The notes under the pieces: generated by a model
The model's input: the letters and a program-made list of their open reading frames with translations, nothing else
Database searches by the model: none
Told to the model about the DNA's origin: nothing
Program-made: the position numbers and the translations under genes
Shown here: one piece after another, positions 24,742-33,079 of the stretch
How the letters are laid out: each line of letters begins with the position of its first letter
How positions within the stretch are numbered: the first letter of the stretch is position 1
Assembly: GCF_913778665.1 (NCBI RefSeq)
Contig: NZ_CAJYVQ010000004.1
Span: forward strand, 62,001-126,000
Direction: 5' to 3'
Origin: an uncultured Stenotrophomonas sp.
GTDB lineage: Bacteria > Pseudomonadota > Gammaproteobacteria > Xanthomonadales > Xanthomonadaceae
DNA: 64,000 nt

Positions 24742-26103
24742 TATTCAACCCCCCAGCGACAACTTGGCCTGCGCCTGCTGCGGCTGCGCGAGCAGCGCGG
24801 TTACAGCCAGGCCGACCTGGCGCGGGCGCTGGGGCTGTCGGCCAGCTACCTGAACCAGATCGAGCGCAACAAGCGCCCGCTGACCCCGGCCGTGCAGAAG
24901 AAGTTGGGCCAGGTACTCGGCGATGTTTCGGCGCTGTTCGACGAGGATGAGCCCGCCGCACTGCAGGAAGCCTTGGGCGAAACCCTGCGCGACTTGGGTC
25001 TGGCCGAGGTCAGCGCCACCGAACTGCGCGCATTGGCCGGCAACCTGCCGCAGGTCAGCCGCGCCCTGCTCGATCTGCATCGCCGCCACCTGGCCCTGCG
25101 CGAGCATGCCGCTGCCCTGGAGTTCCAATTGGGCGAGCCCGGTGCCGGCAGCACCCTGCCCGCCGGTGACCAGGTGCGAGAGTTCTTCAACCGCATGCAC
25201 AACCACATCCCCGAGCTGGATGAGCTGGCCGAACGCCTGTTCGCCGAGTGGGGGCTGTCGCCCGGCCACGTGGCGCCGCGGCTGCGCCAGCTGCTGGCCG
25301 ACCGCCACGGCGTGCTGGTGGAAGTGGCCGCGCTGCAGGCCGGGCGCGAGAAACGCCAGTACGATGCCGCTGCACGGCGGCTGTGGCTGCCGGACTACCT
25401 GGAGCCGGGCCAGCAGGCATTCCAGATGGCCGCCGAACTGGCCCTGCACGGCTACCTGCCGCAGATCGATGCGGTGGTGGCACGTGCCGGCTTCAGCGAT
25501 GACGCGCGCATCGCGCAGGCACGTATCGGTCTTTCAAACTACTTCGCCGGCGCGCTGGTGATGCCGTACATGCGCTTCCTGCGCGCCGCCGAGGCCTGCA
25601 ACTACGACATCGAACTGCTGGCCCACCAGTTCGGCGTCGGCTTCGAGGCGGTCTGCCATCGGCTGAGCACGCTGGCGCGGCGCAGCGCACCCGGGCTGCC
25701 GTTCTTCTTCATCCGTGTGGACCGCGCCGGCAATGTGTCCAAGCGCCATTCGGCCACCGACTTCCACTTCTCGCAGGTGGGCGGCTCGTGCCCACTGTGG
25801 ATCGTCTACGAGGCATTCAACCAGCCCGGGCGTATCCTCACCCAGACTGCGCGCATGCCCGATGGCCGCCGCCATTTCTGGCTGGCACGGCAGGTCAGCA
25901 GCGGCCCGGTTGGGCATGGCCAGCCGCGCAAGACGTTTGCGGTAGCACTGGGCTGCGACCTGCAGCATGCCGAGCGGCTGGTGTATTCGCTGGGGTTGGA
26001 CGTGCAGAGCCCGGGCAATTCGGTGTCGATCGGGCCGGGCTGCCGGGTGTGCCCGCGCGAGGACTGCATGCAGCGCGCGTTCGCGCAGTTGCCGGGGAGG
26101 TAG
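24736..26103 (+). CDS. XRE-family short-chain acyl-CoA-type transcriptional regulator
   Basis: A 455-residue regulator. N-terminal XRE helix-turn-helix (about 8-65: RLREQRGYSQADLARALGLSASYLNQIERNKRPL), a middle region with IrrE-peptidase-like segments (EFFNRMHNHIPELDELAERL and QLFGVGFEAVCHRLSTL-type pattern around 285), and a C-terminal Cys-containing DUF2083-type domain (SIGPGCRVCPREDCMQRAF). This is the ScfR/RamB/PrpR architecture that senses short-chain acyl-CoA in acetate, propionate and glyoxylate metabolism. It is divergent from the valine operon, whose product is propionyl-CoA. GTG start; no ribosome-binding site is evident. Confidence 0.88.
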   Translation: MNYSTPQRQLGLRLLRLREQRGYSQADLARALGLSASYLNQIERNKRPLTPAVQKKLGQVLGDVSALFDEDEPAALQEALGETLRDLGLAEVSATELRALAGNLPQVSRALLDLHRRHLALREHAAALEFQLGEPGAGSTLPAGDQVREFFNRMHNHIPELDELAERLFAEWGLSPGHVAPRLRQLLADRHGVLVEVAALQAGREKRQYDAAARRLWLPDYLEPGQQAFQMAAELALHGYLPQIDAVVARAGFSDDARIAQARIGLSNYFAGALVMPYMRFLRAAEACNYDIELLAHQFGVGFEAVCHRLSTLARRSAPGLPFFFIRVDRAGNVSKRHSATDFHFSQVGGSCPLWIVYEAFNQPGRILTQTARMPDGRRHFWLARQVSSGPVGHGQPRKTFAVALGCDLQHAERLVYSLGLDVQSPGNSVSIGPGCRVCPREDCMQRAFAQLPGR

Positions 26104-26109
26104 GGGGTT

Positions 26110-26384
26110 TTGCAGGGCTGCGCCCTGCACCTGCAGAGGCCGAAGCAACGGCAAAAGCTGGCATTTCGTGGGATGGCGGGATGGGTCCGGTGGCGGGGGA
26201 CGCCGTAGACCCGTCCTTGGGGGCTCGGCCGCGGCATCCATGCCGCGGACACCCCCGCCACCGGACCCACCCCGCCTTCGACAGATCTCCGCGAGCTGTC
26301 GAAACGGCATCCTTTGCTGCTGTGGGTAGGTGTCGACCTTGGTCGACACGCTTGATCCACGCCACGCGTGGATCTGCTACCCGG
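26110..26384. repeat. composite palindromic interspersed repeat, copy 1
   Basis: Near-copy of 62697-62966. Its core is a very large stem: TGGGTCCGGTGGCGGGGG (26182-26199) pairs perfectly with 26252-26269, enclosing a smaller CCGCGGCATCCATGCCGCGG palindrome. To the right lies a GTAG...CTAC inverted pair (GTGTCGAC/GTCGACAC and GATCCACG/CGTGGATC). It fills the whole gap between two convergent genes. Short ORFs reported in it are by-products of the palindrome. Confidence 0.8.
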
Positions 26385-28259
26385 TCAGTAGATCGGCGTG
26401 ACCTTCATCTGCGGCAGCGGGCGCGGTGCGCCGTCGGTGAGGTCAGGGCCGAGGTCCTCCCAGCTGCGACCCTGCTCGACCATCAAGCCCCATAGCTGCT
26501 GCGAGGCCAGTCGCTTGTCTTCCGAGCTCAGCTTGTACGAGGGCGGAGACGGTTCACCGCGCGCAACCATCGCGTACGCCGAGCGATAGGCCAGCACCTG
26601 CTGCGCCGGGTCGTCCGTTCGTGCCACTTCCAGCGTGTAACGCTGATAGGCCGACGCCAGGTTGCGCCAGCGGATCCAGTAGTGGTTCTCGAACGAGAAC
26701 GAACAGAAGCGCGCACCAGCCAGGCTGCCCTTGTCAGCGATGCGGGTGAGCACCTCCTGTGGCATGTCCAGATTCATGCCACCTTCGTCGCCCTGCAGGC
26801 TGACGTGCACGATGCGGTCGCGATAGCCCGGCGCGCGTGCCTGCAGCAGATCGCGCCAGTTCTGCATGGTCGCCACCACCGCGAACAGGAAGCGCCCCAG
26901 CTCGGCGGCTGCCAGCGGTGTGGTGATCGACTGGTAGGTGCGCTGCCAGCCGTGGCGGTTCTCCGTGGGCAGGAACACCGCGTGTTCCAGCGACTGGCGG
27001 CCACCGCTGCCCTGGTTCACCGCTTCGGCGTGCTGCGGGTAGACCAGGTTGATGGCGAAGGTCGGCCAGCGCGGCAGGGCGGCATCGAACAGATGGATCG
27101 GGAAGTTGCTGCTGATGCCTCCATCGGAGAACCAGCAGATGCGGAACGCGGTGATTACCGGGCCGCAGGTCTGCCCGGCGCTGGTCAGCCCTTCCATGCT
27201 GTCGGCTACGTTGTGCTCGGGGTCGGCTGCAGGTGCGGTGGGTTCGCAGCGGCGCTCGCGGCGCGAGGGCTCGTGCAGTGGCACCGCGCTGATCAGCAGC
27301 GGGAAGCTCAGGCTCATGCGCGTGGCCACCAGCACCGGCAGCTGCGGGCCCGGCGGCAGGTGGTAGTACTGCCGCCCTTCCACCTCCAGCGGCGGCCCGG
27401 CCTGTGTCACCAGCCACTGCACCACGCTGGCCGGGAACAGCTGCTCGAATTCCTCGCGCAGGAACCAGAACTGCGCGCCGCCCAGCGGCAGCGTACGCGG
27501 CTCGTTGTGCGACACGCAGGTGGTGATCATCTGCAGGCTGATCGCATGCGGGCTGTCCGGCTCGCCGGCATAGCGCGGCGCGTCGTGCAGGTCGGCGAAG
27601 GTCAGCGGTGCATCCAGCGGCTTGCCAGACAACTGCTGCAGGCATTCGTGCAGCCACTCGGTCAGTGCCGGCGTACGTGCATCGCGGCCAAGTCCACTGC
27701 ACAGGCCCAGCAGGTTACGTCGCGCCACCCGCGCCACACGCAGCGCGGCACCGGCCACACCCGCACCATACGCACACAGCAGCGACGGCAGCAGCGTGGC
27801 CGCCACGCCGCTCCAACCACCGCCCCACCAGCCCAGGCCGAGCAGCAGCGCCAGCGACACCAGCACTTCCAGCGGCGCGATCTCGAACACGGCAACGGCC
27901 AGGCACAGCAATTTGTGCGGCAGGCTGGCATTGCCGGTCAGCACCACCAGCAGCCGATAGGCCGCGCGTGCGCCGCGTGCGGGCTGGAACAGGCTGTAGA
28001 TGAAGCCGCGCCGCGACAGCTGCGCCGATACCGCCGACAACCCACCATAGCCGGCATCGCCAGGCAGATGTTCGCCGGCCTGCTGGCGGCGATCACCACA
28101 CGCTGCCGCAGCCGCCACCGCCGCAGCGATGGCGCCGGCCGAAGTGCCGCCGATGCTCTTGAACCGATACTCGCGCGCCAGCGCCAGTACCGCATTGGGG
28201 TACACGATGCCGCTGGTGATGCCGCCTTTCATGACCAGATCGCAGTACTTCGCCGCCAC
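26385..28259 (-). CDS. patatin-like phospholipase with internal membrane segments
   Basis: A 624-residue protein with the patatin lipase dyad: GGTSAGAIAAAV at about residue 38 (nucleophile Ser in GTSAG) and SDGGISSNFPIHLFD at about 380 (catalytic Asp in DGG), plus KGGITSGIVYPNAVL forming the oxyanion loop at the N terminus. Between them, about 100-170, lie hydrophobic helices (FEIAPLEVLVSLALLLGLGWWGG), unusual for small patatins. The GTG at 28259 has a good GGGAGG site; the frame is open 12 codons further without one. Probable lysophospholipase or acylhydrolase at the inner membrane; the substrate is unknown. Confidence 0.85.
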   Translation of the reverse strand: MAAKYCDLVMKGGITSGIVYPNAVLALAREYRFKSIGGTSAGAIAAAVAAAAACGDRRQQAGEHLPGDAGYGGLSAVSAQLSRRGFIYSLFQPARGARAAYRLLVVLTGNASLPHKLLCLAVAVFEIAPLEVLVSLALLLGLGWWGGGWSGVAATLLPSLLCAYGAGVAGAALRVARVARRNLLGLCSGLGRDARTPALTEWLHECLQQLSGKPLDAPLTFADLHDAPRYAGEPDSPHAISLQMITTCVSHNEPRTLPLGGAQFWFLREEFEQLFPASVVQWLVTQAGPPLEVEGRQYYHLPPGPQLPVLVATRMSLSFPLLISAVPLHEPSRRERRCEPTAPAADPEHNVADSMEGLTSAGQTCGPVITAFRICWFSDGGISSNFPIHLFDAALPRWPTFAINLVYPQHAEAVNQGSGGRQSLEHAVFLPTENRHGWQRTYQSITTPLAAAELGRFLFAVVATMQNWRDLLQARAPGYRDRIVHVSLQGDEGGMNLDMPQEVLTRIADKGSLAGARFCSFSFENHYWIRWRNLASAYQRYTLEVARTDDPAQQVLAYRSAYAMVARGEPSPPSYKLSSEDKRLASQQLWGLMVEQGRSWEDLGPDLTDGAPRPLPQMKVTPIY

Positions 28260-28390
28260 GAGCCACCTCCCGTCTGTCGATGCACAGTATGGCAAGAGGG
28301 GCTCTCACAGCCTGAGAAACGAGCCACAGCTCGGCATGGCAATTGACCCTTGACCATGGCCGCCAACAGGTCCACTTTGCACACGCCGAA

Positions 28391-28580
28391 GGTATCCCTC
28401 CCGTCGCTCCGGCGCGGGGAGGGATTTAAACGGGAATCCGGTGAAGGCGCCTCGCGCGCCCATTCCGGAGCTGCCCCGCAGCGGTGAATGGAAACGAATC
28501 CTGCCAACAGCACTGGGCTCGCGCCTGGGAAGCGGCAGGGAGTAGGTGGGCTTCGGCCCGTGTCCATCAGCCCGAATACC
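28391..28580 (+). ncRNA. cobalamin riboswitch aptamer upstream of queH
   Basis: The conserved AdoCbl/B12 aptamer landmarks occur in order: a P1 strand GGTAT (28391-28395), GGGAATCCGGTG (28432-28443), GAGCTGCCCCGCAGCGGT (28468-28485), CACTGGG, CCTGGGAAG (28524-28532), and the B12 box AGCCCGAATACC (28569-28580) whose ATACC closes P1. The spacing is like the classic btuB element. The first gene downstream on this strand is queH, 194 bases on. The patatin gene on the other side is transcribed away and is not controlled by it. Confidence 0.9.
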
Positions 28581-28650
28581 GGCCCCGGCCGGGGGACACG
28601 ACCGTCCCCTGATTCGACCTGGACTCTCCGCGGGGAGGGTGCCGGGGCCG
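28580..28650 (+). promoter_or_regulatory. candidate expression platform of the cobalamin riboswitch
   Basis: CGGCCCCGGC (28580-28589) is exactly complementary to GCCGGGGCCG (28641-28650), giving a 10-bp stem that begins at the last base of aptamer helix P1, and a smaller GGGGAC/GTCCCC hairpin lies inside it. No T-run follows, so control may be through premature rho-dependent termination or translation rather than a simple intrinsic terminator. Confidence 0.45.
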
Positions 28651-28774
28651 CCGTTGTCCTGCGCGTGCAGGCGGCGCGGCCGCGCGCGTCCTTTTCACGG
28701 TATCCGGCCAGACCCGTTTTCCCGCCCGATGCATGGGTCGCCGCCGTTGCCGGCGGTCCATGCGGTACCTGACG

Positions 28775-29446
28775 ATGACCGAGCTCCAACGCCCTACCCT
28801 GACCCTGCCCGCCGACGGCAAGCGCCTGCTGCTGCATTCGTGCTGTGCGCCTTGCTCCGGCGAGGTGATGGAGGCGATCACCGCCTCCGGGATCGACTAC
28901 GCGATCTTCTTCTACAACCCCAACATCCACCCGGTGAAGGAATACGAGCTGCGCAAGCAGGAGAACATCCGCTTCGCCGAACAGCACGGCATCCCGTTCA
29001 TCGACTGCGACTACGACACCGACAACTGGTTCAGCCGTGCGCGCGGCATGGAAAACGAGCCCGAGCGCGGCATCCGCTGCACGATGTGCTTCGACATGCG
29101 TTTCGAGCGCACCGCACTGTATGCGCACGAACATGGCTACGACACCATCAGTTCGTCGCTGGGCATCTCGCGCTGGAAGAACATGGCGCAGATCAACGAC
29201 TGCGGCATCCGTGCTGCCTCGCGCTACGACGGCCTGCAGTACTGGGACTACAACTGGCGCAAGGGCGGCGGTGCCAGCCGCATGATCGAGATCAGCAAGC
29301 GCGAGCAGTTCTACCAGCAGGAATACTGCGGCTGCGTGTACTCGCTGCGCGATGCCAACCGCCATCGCCGCGAGAACGGCCGGGAGCGGATCAAGATCGG
29401 CCTGCTGTACTACGGGCAGGACGCTGGGACGCCGCAGGGCGATTGA
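28775..29446 (+). CDS. queH: epoxyqueuosine reductase QueH
   Basis: Final enzyme of queuosine synthesis in tRNA, reducing epoxyqueuosine to queuosine. QueH (DUF208) is the B12-independent, iron-sulfur replacement for QueG. Hallmark cysteines are present: [17 protein letters not shown] at the N terminus, [14 protein letters not shown] (about 101) and [11 protein letters not shown] (about 185), with [14 protein letters not shown] between. Length about 223 residues, typical. The start is uncertain: ATG at 28760 or 28733 would add five or fourteen residues. Preceded by a cobalamin riboswitch and followed 56 bp later by a nicotinamidase gene on the same strand. Confidence 0.92.
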   Translation: MTELQRPTLTLPADGKRLLLHSCCAPCSGEVMEAITASGIDYAIFFYNPNIHPVKEYELRKQENIRFAEQHGIPFIDCDYDTDNWFSRARGMENEPERGIRCTMCFDMRFERTALYAHEHGYDTISSSLGISRWKNMAQINDCGIRAASRYDGLQYWDYNWRKGGGASRMIEISKREQFYQQEYCGCVYSLRDANRHRRENGRERIKIGLLYYGQDAGTPQGD

Positions 29447-29502
29447 CCTGTGCCGCCGGGGCGGCCACGCTGGTCGCCCCTTTGCGTTGTAGTGGACCTG
29501 CC

Positions 29503-30129
29503 ATGACCGCCCTGCCCGCCGATGTCGCCCTGCTGGTGATCGACCTGCAGCCGGACTTCATGCCCGGTGGCGCGCTGGCCTGCGACCAGGGCGATGCGCT
29601 GGTGGCGCCGATTGCCGAACTGTTAGCGCAGCGCCGCTACCGTACGGTGGTGGCCACCCAAGACTGGCACCCCGCCGACCACGCCTCGTTCGCCAGCCAG
29701 CACCCCGGCAAGCGCGCGTTCGAGACCCTCCTGCTGCACGCGCAGCCACAGACCCTGTGGCCCGACCATTGCGTGCAGGGCAGCGATGGCGCCGCGCTGC
29801 ACCCGGGCGTGGACTGGACCGTGGCCGATCTGATCCTGCGCAAGGGCACGCGCCAACAGGTGGATTCGTACAGCGCTTTCCGCGAGAACCACGGCCCCGA
29901 CGGCGAGCGTCCGGCCACCGGCCTGGCCGGCTGGCTGCACGAACGCCGCATCCGCGAAGTGCACCTATGCGGGCTGGCCCGCGACTACTGCGTGCTGTGG
30001 AGCGCGCAGGACGCGGTGAAGTCGGGCTTCCGGGTGAAGTTCCTGTGGGAGCTGACCCGGCCGGTGACCGAGGCCAACGACGCGATGGTGCGTGAGGCGC
30101 TGGGCAAGGCGGGGATTGCGATCCTTTGA
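29503..30129 (+). CDS. pncA: nicotinamidase
   Basis: A 208-residue isochorismatase-superfamily enzyme that deaminates nicotinamide to nicotinate in the NAD salvage pathway. The catalytic triad is visible: Asp in LLVIDLQPDFMPGG, Lys in LILRKGTRQQVDSYSAF and Cys in LARDYCVLWSAQDA. The metal site is DWHPADHASFASQH. The ATG begins 56 bp after the queH stop, so both may be read from the riboswitch-controlled transcript, or it may have its own promoter in the gap. Convergent with the glutathionyl-hydroquinone reductase gene. Confidence 0.92.
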   Translation: MTALPADVALLVIDLQPDFMPGGALACDQGDALVAPIAELLAQRRYRTVVATQDWHPADHASFASQHPGKRAFETLLLHAQPQTLWPDHCVQGSDGAALHPGVDWTVADLILRKGTRQQVDSYSAFRENHGPDGERPATGLAGWLHERRIREVHLCGLARDYCVLWSAQDAVKSGFRVKFLWELTRPVTEANDAMVREALGKAGIAIL

Positions 30130-30142
30130 TCCATTGACGGCT

Positions 30143-31114
30143 TCACAGCTGCGCGGACGGCAGGTCCCTCAGCCATGCCGGCCCCCGCGCGACGATGCCG
30201 GACGGGTTCAACTGGCGATGGCTCTGGTAATAGTGGTGGGTGATGTGGTGGGCATCCACCGTGCGGGCGACCGCAGGCATCGCCAGCATCCGCTGCAGCA
30301 GCCCGTTCAGACCGGGGTAACTGGCGATCTGCCGCACATTGCATTTGAAATGGCCGTGGTACACCGCATCGAACCTCAGCAATGTGGTGAACAGGCGGAT
30401 ATCGGCTTCGGTCATTCGACCACCCACCAGCCACGGCGACTGCTGAAGCCGCGCATCAAGCATATCCAACGTTTCGAACAGCGGCTCCACGGCCTCGTCG
30501 TAGGCCTGCTGGGTGCTGGCGAAGCCTGCCTTGTAGACGCCATTGTTGACCGCTTCGTAGACGCGCGCGTTGATCGCATCGATGTCCGCACGCAGGGCCG
30601 CAGGGTAGTAATCACCGGGCAAAGCGCCACACCCGTCAAAGGCCTCATTGAACATGCGCAGGATATCGGCCGATTCATTGCTGACGATGCTCCGCTGCTC
30701 GCGGTCCCACAGCACCGGCACGGTCACCTTGCCGGTCATGCCCGGCTTCGCGGCGGTGTACAGGTGATGCAGGTATTCCGCCTGCAGTTCCGGGTCGGGT
30801 ATCACGCCGCGCCCTGGCCGGAACGTCCAGCCCTGGTCACCCATGTGCCAGTGCACCACCGACACGGGCAGCAATGATTCCAGGCCCTTGAGCGCGCGCA
30901 TGATCAGGGCACGGTGGGCCCAGGGGCAGGCCAGGCTGACGTACAGGCGGTAGCGCCCGGATGCGGCCGCATGCCCTGGCTGGCCCTGCGGACCGGGCCC
31001 ACCATCGGCTGTGAGCCAGTGGCGGAACGTGGATTCCTCGCGGTGGAACTGTCCATCCTCGCCGGCGGCACCTGCGGTGCCGACCTGCCAGACGCCATCA
31101 ACGAGCTGGCCCAT
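30143..31114 (-). CDS. glutathionyl-hydroquinone reductase (Xi-class glutathione transferase)
   Basis: A 323-residue Xi-class GST related to E. coli YqjG and yeast ECM4. The family active site is seen in SLACPWAHRALIMRALKGL (catalytic Cys about residue 62). Other conserved blocks are TVPVLWDREQRSIVSNESADI (glutathione-binding) and GGRMTEADIRLFTTLLRFD in the helical domain. It reduces glutathionyl-hydroquinones using glutathione. AGGGAG upstream supports the ATG at 31114; seventeen upstream codons are in frame but unconserved. Monocistronic. Confidence 0.9.
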   Translation of the reverse strand: MGQLVDGVWQVGTAGAAGEDGQFHREESTFRHWLTADGGPGPQGQPGHAAASGRYRLYVSLACPWAHRALIMRALKGLESLLPVSVVHWHMGDQGWTFRPGRGVIPDPELQAEYLHHLYTAAKPGMTGKVTVPVLWDREQRSIVSNESADILRMFNEAFDGCGALPGDYYPAALRADIDAINARVYEAVNNGVYKAGFASTQQAYDEAVEPLFETLDMLDARLQQSPWLVGGRMTEADIRLFTTLLRFDAVYHGHFKCNVRQIASYPGLNGLLQRMLAMPAVARTVDAHHITHHYYQSHRQLNPSGIVARGPAWLRDLPSAQL

Positions 31115-31198
31115 GCGGGTGCTCCCTCTGCTGCAGGACAGATACCGTAGCGCGCGGAGCCGCAAAGCCCGGTGAGAACTGCGTGGAGGCGAGGCCCC

Positions 31199-32050
31199 TC
31201 AGCGGAACACCACCGTGCGATGCCCGTTGAGCAGGATGCGGTGCTCTACATGGCGGCGCACCGCACGCGCCAGCACCTGCGACTCGGTATCGCTGCCCAG
31301 CCGCACCAGCTCGCGCGGTGCCATCGCGTGGTCCACGCGGGCCACGTCCTGTTCGATGATCGGGCCCTCGTCCAGATCTTCGGTGACGTAGTGCGCGGTG
31401 GCGCCGATGATCTTGACCCCGCGCGCGTGCGCCTGGTGGTACGGCTGCGCGCCCTTGAAGCTGGGCAGGAAGCTGTGATGGATGTTGATCGCGCGGCCGG
31501 CCAGGGCGCGGCACAGCGTGGGCGACAGAATCTGCATGTAACGCGCCAGCACCACCAGGTCGATGCGCTCGCGCTCGACCAGGTCGATGATCTGCTGTTC
31601 CTGCACCGCGCGCGTTTCCGCGTTCACCGGCAGGTGGTGGAATGGCACCTGGTAGGACGCGGCCAGCGGCGCGAAATCGACGTGGTTGGAGGCCACCGCG
31701 GCGATATCCACCTTCAGCTGGCCGCTGTGGGCGCGGAACAGCAGATCGTTGAGGCAGTGCCCCTGCTTGCTGACCAGCACCAGCAGGCGTGCGCGGCGGC
31801 GGCCGTCGTGCAGCTGCCAGTCCATGCCGAAGCCGGCCGCCAAGCCAGCCATCGCCGCGTGAACGGTGTCCAGTGGCAGCCCGGCGTCGCGGTCGAAATG
31901 CACGCGCAGGAAGAAGCGGCCGCTTTCCTCGTCACCGAACTGCTGGGCGTCGAGGATGTTGCAGCCGTGGTCGAACAGCAGGCCGGACACGCGGTAGACG
32001 ATGCCGGTACGGTCGGGGCAGGACAGGGTGAGGATGGAGTCGGGGCGCAT
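31199..32050 (-). CDS. purU: formyltetrahydrofolate deformylase
   Basis: Hydrolyses 10-formyltetrahydrofolate to formate and tetrahydrofolate, balancing one-carbon pools. N-terminal ACT domain (about 1-85: LTLSCPDRTGIVYRVSGLLFD) and C-terminal formyl-transferase-type domain with VLVSKQGHCLNDLL, INIHHSFLPSFKGAQPYHQA (catalytic His, about 220) and GATAHYVTEDLDEGPIIEQD (catalytic Asp). The length of 283 residues is normal. Divergent from a LysR regulator gene across 114 bp, so that regulator may control it. Confidence 0.95.
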   Translation of the reverse strand: MRPDSILTLSCPDRTGIVYRVSGLLFDHGCNILDAQQFGDEESGRFFLRVHFDRDAGLPLDTVHAAMAGLAAGFGMDWQLHDGRRRARLLVLVSKQGHCLNDLLFRAHSGQLKVDIAAVASNHVDFAPLAASYQVPFHHLPVNAETRAVQEQQIIDLVERERIDLVVLARYMQILSPTLCRALAGRAINIHHSFLPSFKGAQPYHQAHARGVKIIGATAHYVTEDLDEGPIIEQDVARVDHAMAPRELVRLGSDTESQVLARAVRRHVEHRILLNGHRTVVFR

Positions 32051-32164
32051 CCCCCGAGTGTAGGGCAGCGCCGCGCCCGCCGGATCGATAATCACCGATG
32101 CAACCGAACAGCTTGGTTCAGTCCCAAGCGATACTTGGGTGCACCCGTGGCAAGCTGGTTGGTC

Positions 32165-33076
32165 ATGAACCTGTTGCAACTGATCCGCAGCTTCACCCGC
32201 ACCGCAGAGACCGGCAGCATTGCCGCCGCGGCCCGCACGCTTGGCATCAGCGCCACCGCCGTCGGCCAGAACATCAGCCGGCTGGAGGCGCATCTGGGCG
32301 TACGGCTGCTGAACCGGAGCACGCGCCACCTGGCCCTCAGCGAGGCCGGCGCGCTTTACCTGGCGCAGGTGCGCCACATAGAAGCCGACCTGGCGCGTGC
32401 GCAGGCGATGGTCACCGCCGGCGACGTCGAACCGGCCGGGCCGCTGCGCATCGCCAGCAGCAGCGCATTCGGTCGCCACGTGCTGGCGCCGTTGCTGCCC
32501 TCGCTGCAGCAACGCTATCCGCAGCTTCAGCTGGAGCTGCGCCTGAGCGACCGCGCCGTGCAACATGGGCCGGAAGCGGTGGATGCCAGCATCCGCATCG
32601 GGGCGCAGCTGGAAGATGGCGTGGTCGCACGGCAGCTGGCGCGGGTGCCGTTCGTGTTCTGCGCCTCACCCGCGTACCTGCAGGCCCACGGTACGCCGCA
32701 GCAACCCTCTGAGCTTGGCAGCCATCGCGGGTTGCTGCATCGCTTCCCCACCGACGGCCGGCCACTGCGCTGGGGCCTGCTGAAGGACGGCCAGCGCCTG
32801 GATGCAGCGCTGCCGCCGAGCATGGTCTGCGATGACATCGATGCGCTGGCGACGCTGGCGGCGGCCGGTGCCGGCATCACTCGATTGGCTGCGTTCGTGG
32901 CCGAGCCCTACCTGCGCGACGGCCGCCTGCAGACGGTGTTTGGCGCGGACAGTGCATGGCGCCCGGAACCGATGGAGGTCTATTTCTGCGTCAGCGACCG
33001 CCGCGACTTCACCGCCAAGATCCGCGCGCTGTTCGAACACCTGCAGGCCGGCATGGCGCCGGCCTGGCGGGTGTGA
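32165..33076 (+). CDS. LysR family transcriptional regulator
   Basis: A 303-residue regulator. N-terminal winged helix-turn-helix (about 2-60: SIAAAARTLGISATAVGQNISRLEAHLGVRLLNRSTRHLALSEAG) and C-terminal effector-binding domain (about 90-295: GPLRIASSSAFGRHVLAPLLP). The sequence groups with LysR proteins that regulate adjacent oxidoreductases. Its neighbours are the divergent purU and the convergent old-yellow-enzyme gene; the target cannot be told. The ATG at 32165 is preceded by CAAGCTGGTTGGTC, a weak GGTTGG site. Confidence 0.85.
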   Translation: MNLLQLIRSFTRTAETGSIAAAARTLGISATAVGQNISRLEAHLGVRLLNRSTRHLALSEAGALYLAQVRHIEADLARAQAMVTAGDVEPAGPLRIASSSAFGRHVLAPLLPSLQQRYPQLQLELRLSDRAVQHGPEAVDASIRIGAQLEDGVVARQLARVPFVFCASPAYLQAHGTPQQPSELGSHRGLLHRFPTDGRPLRWGLLKDGQRLDAALPPSMVCDDIDALATLAAAGAGITRLAAFVAEPYLRDGRLQTVFGADSAWRPEPMEVYFCVSDRRDFTAKIRALFEHLQAGMAPAWRV

Positions 33077-33079
33077 GCG

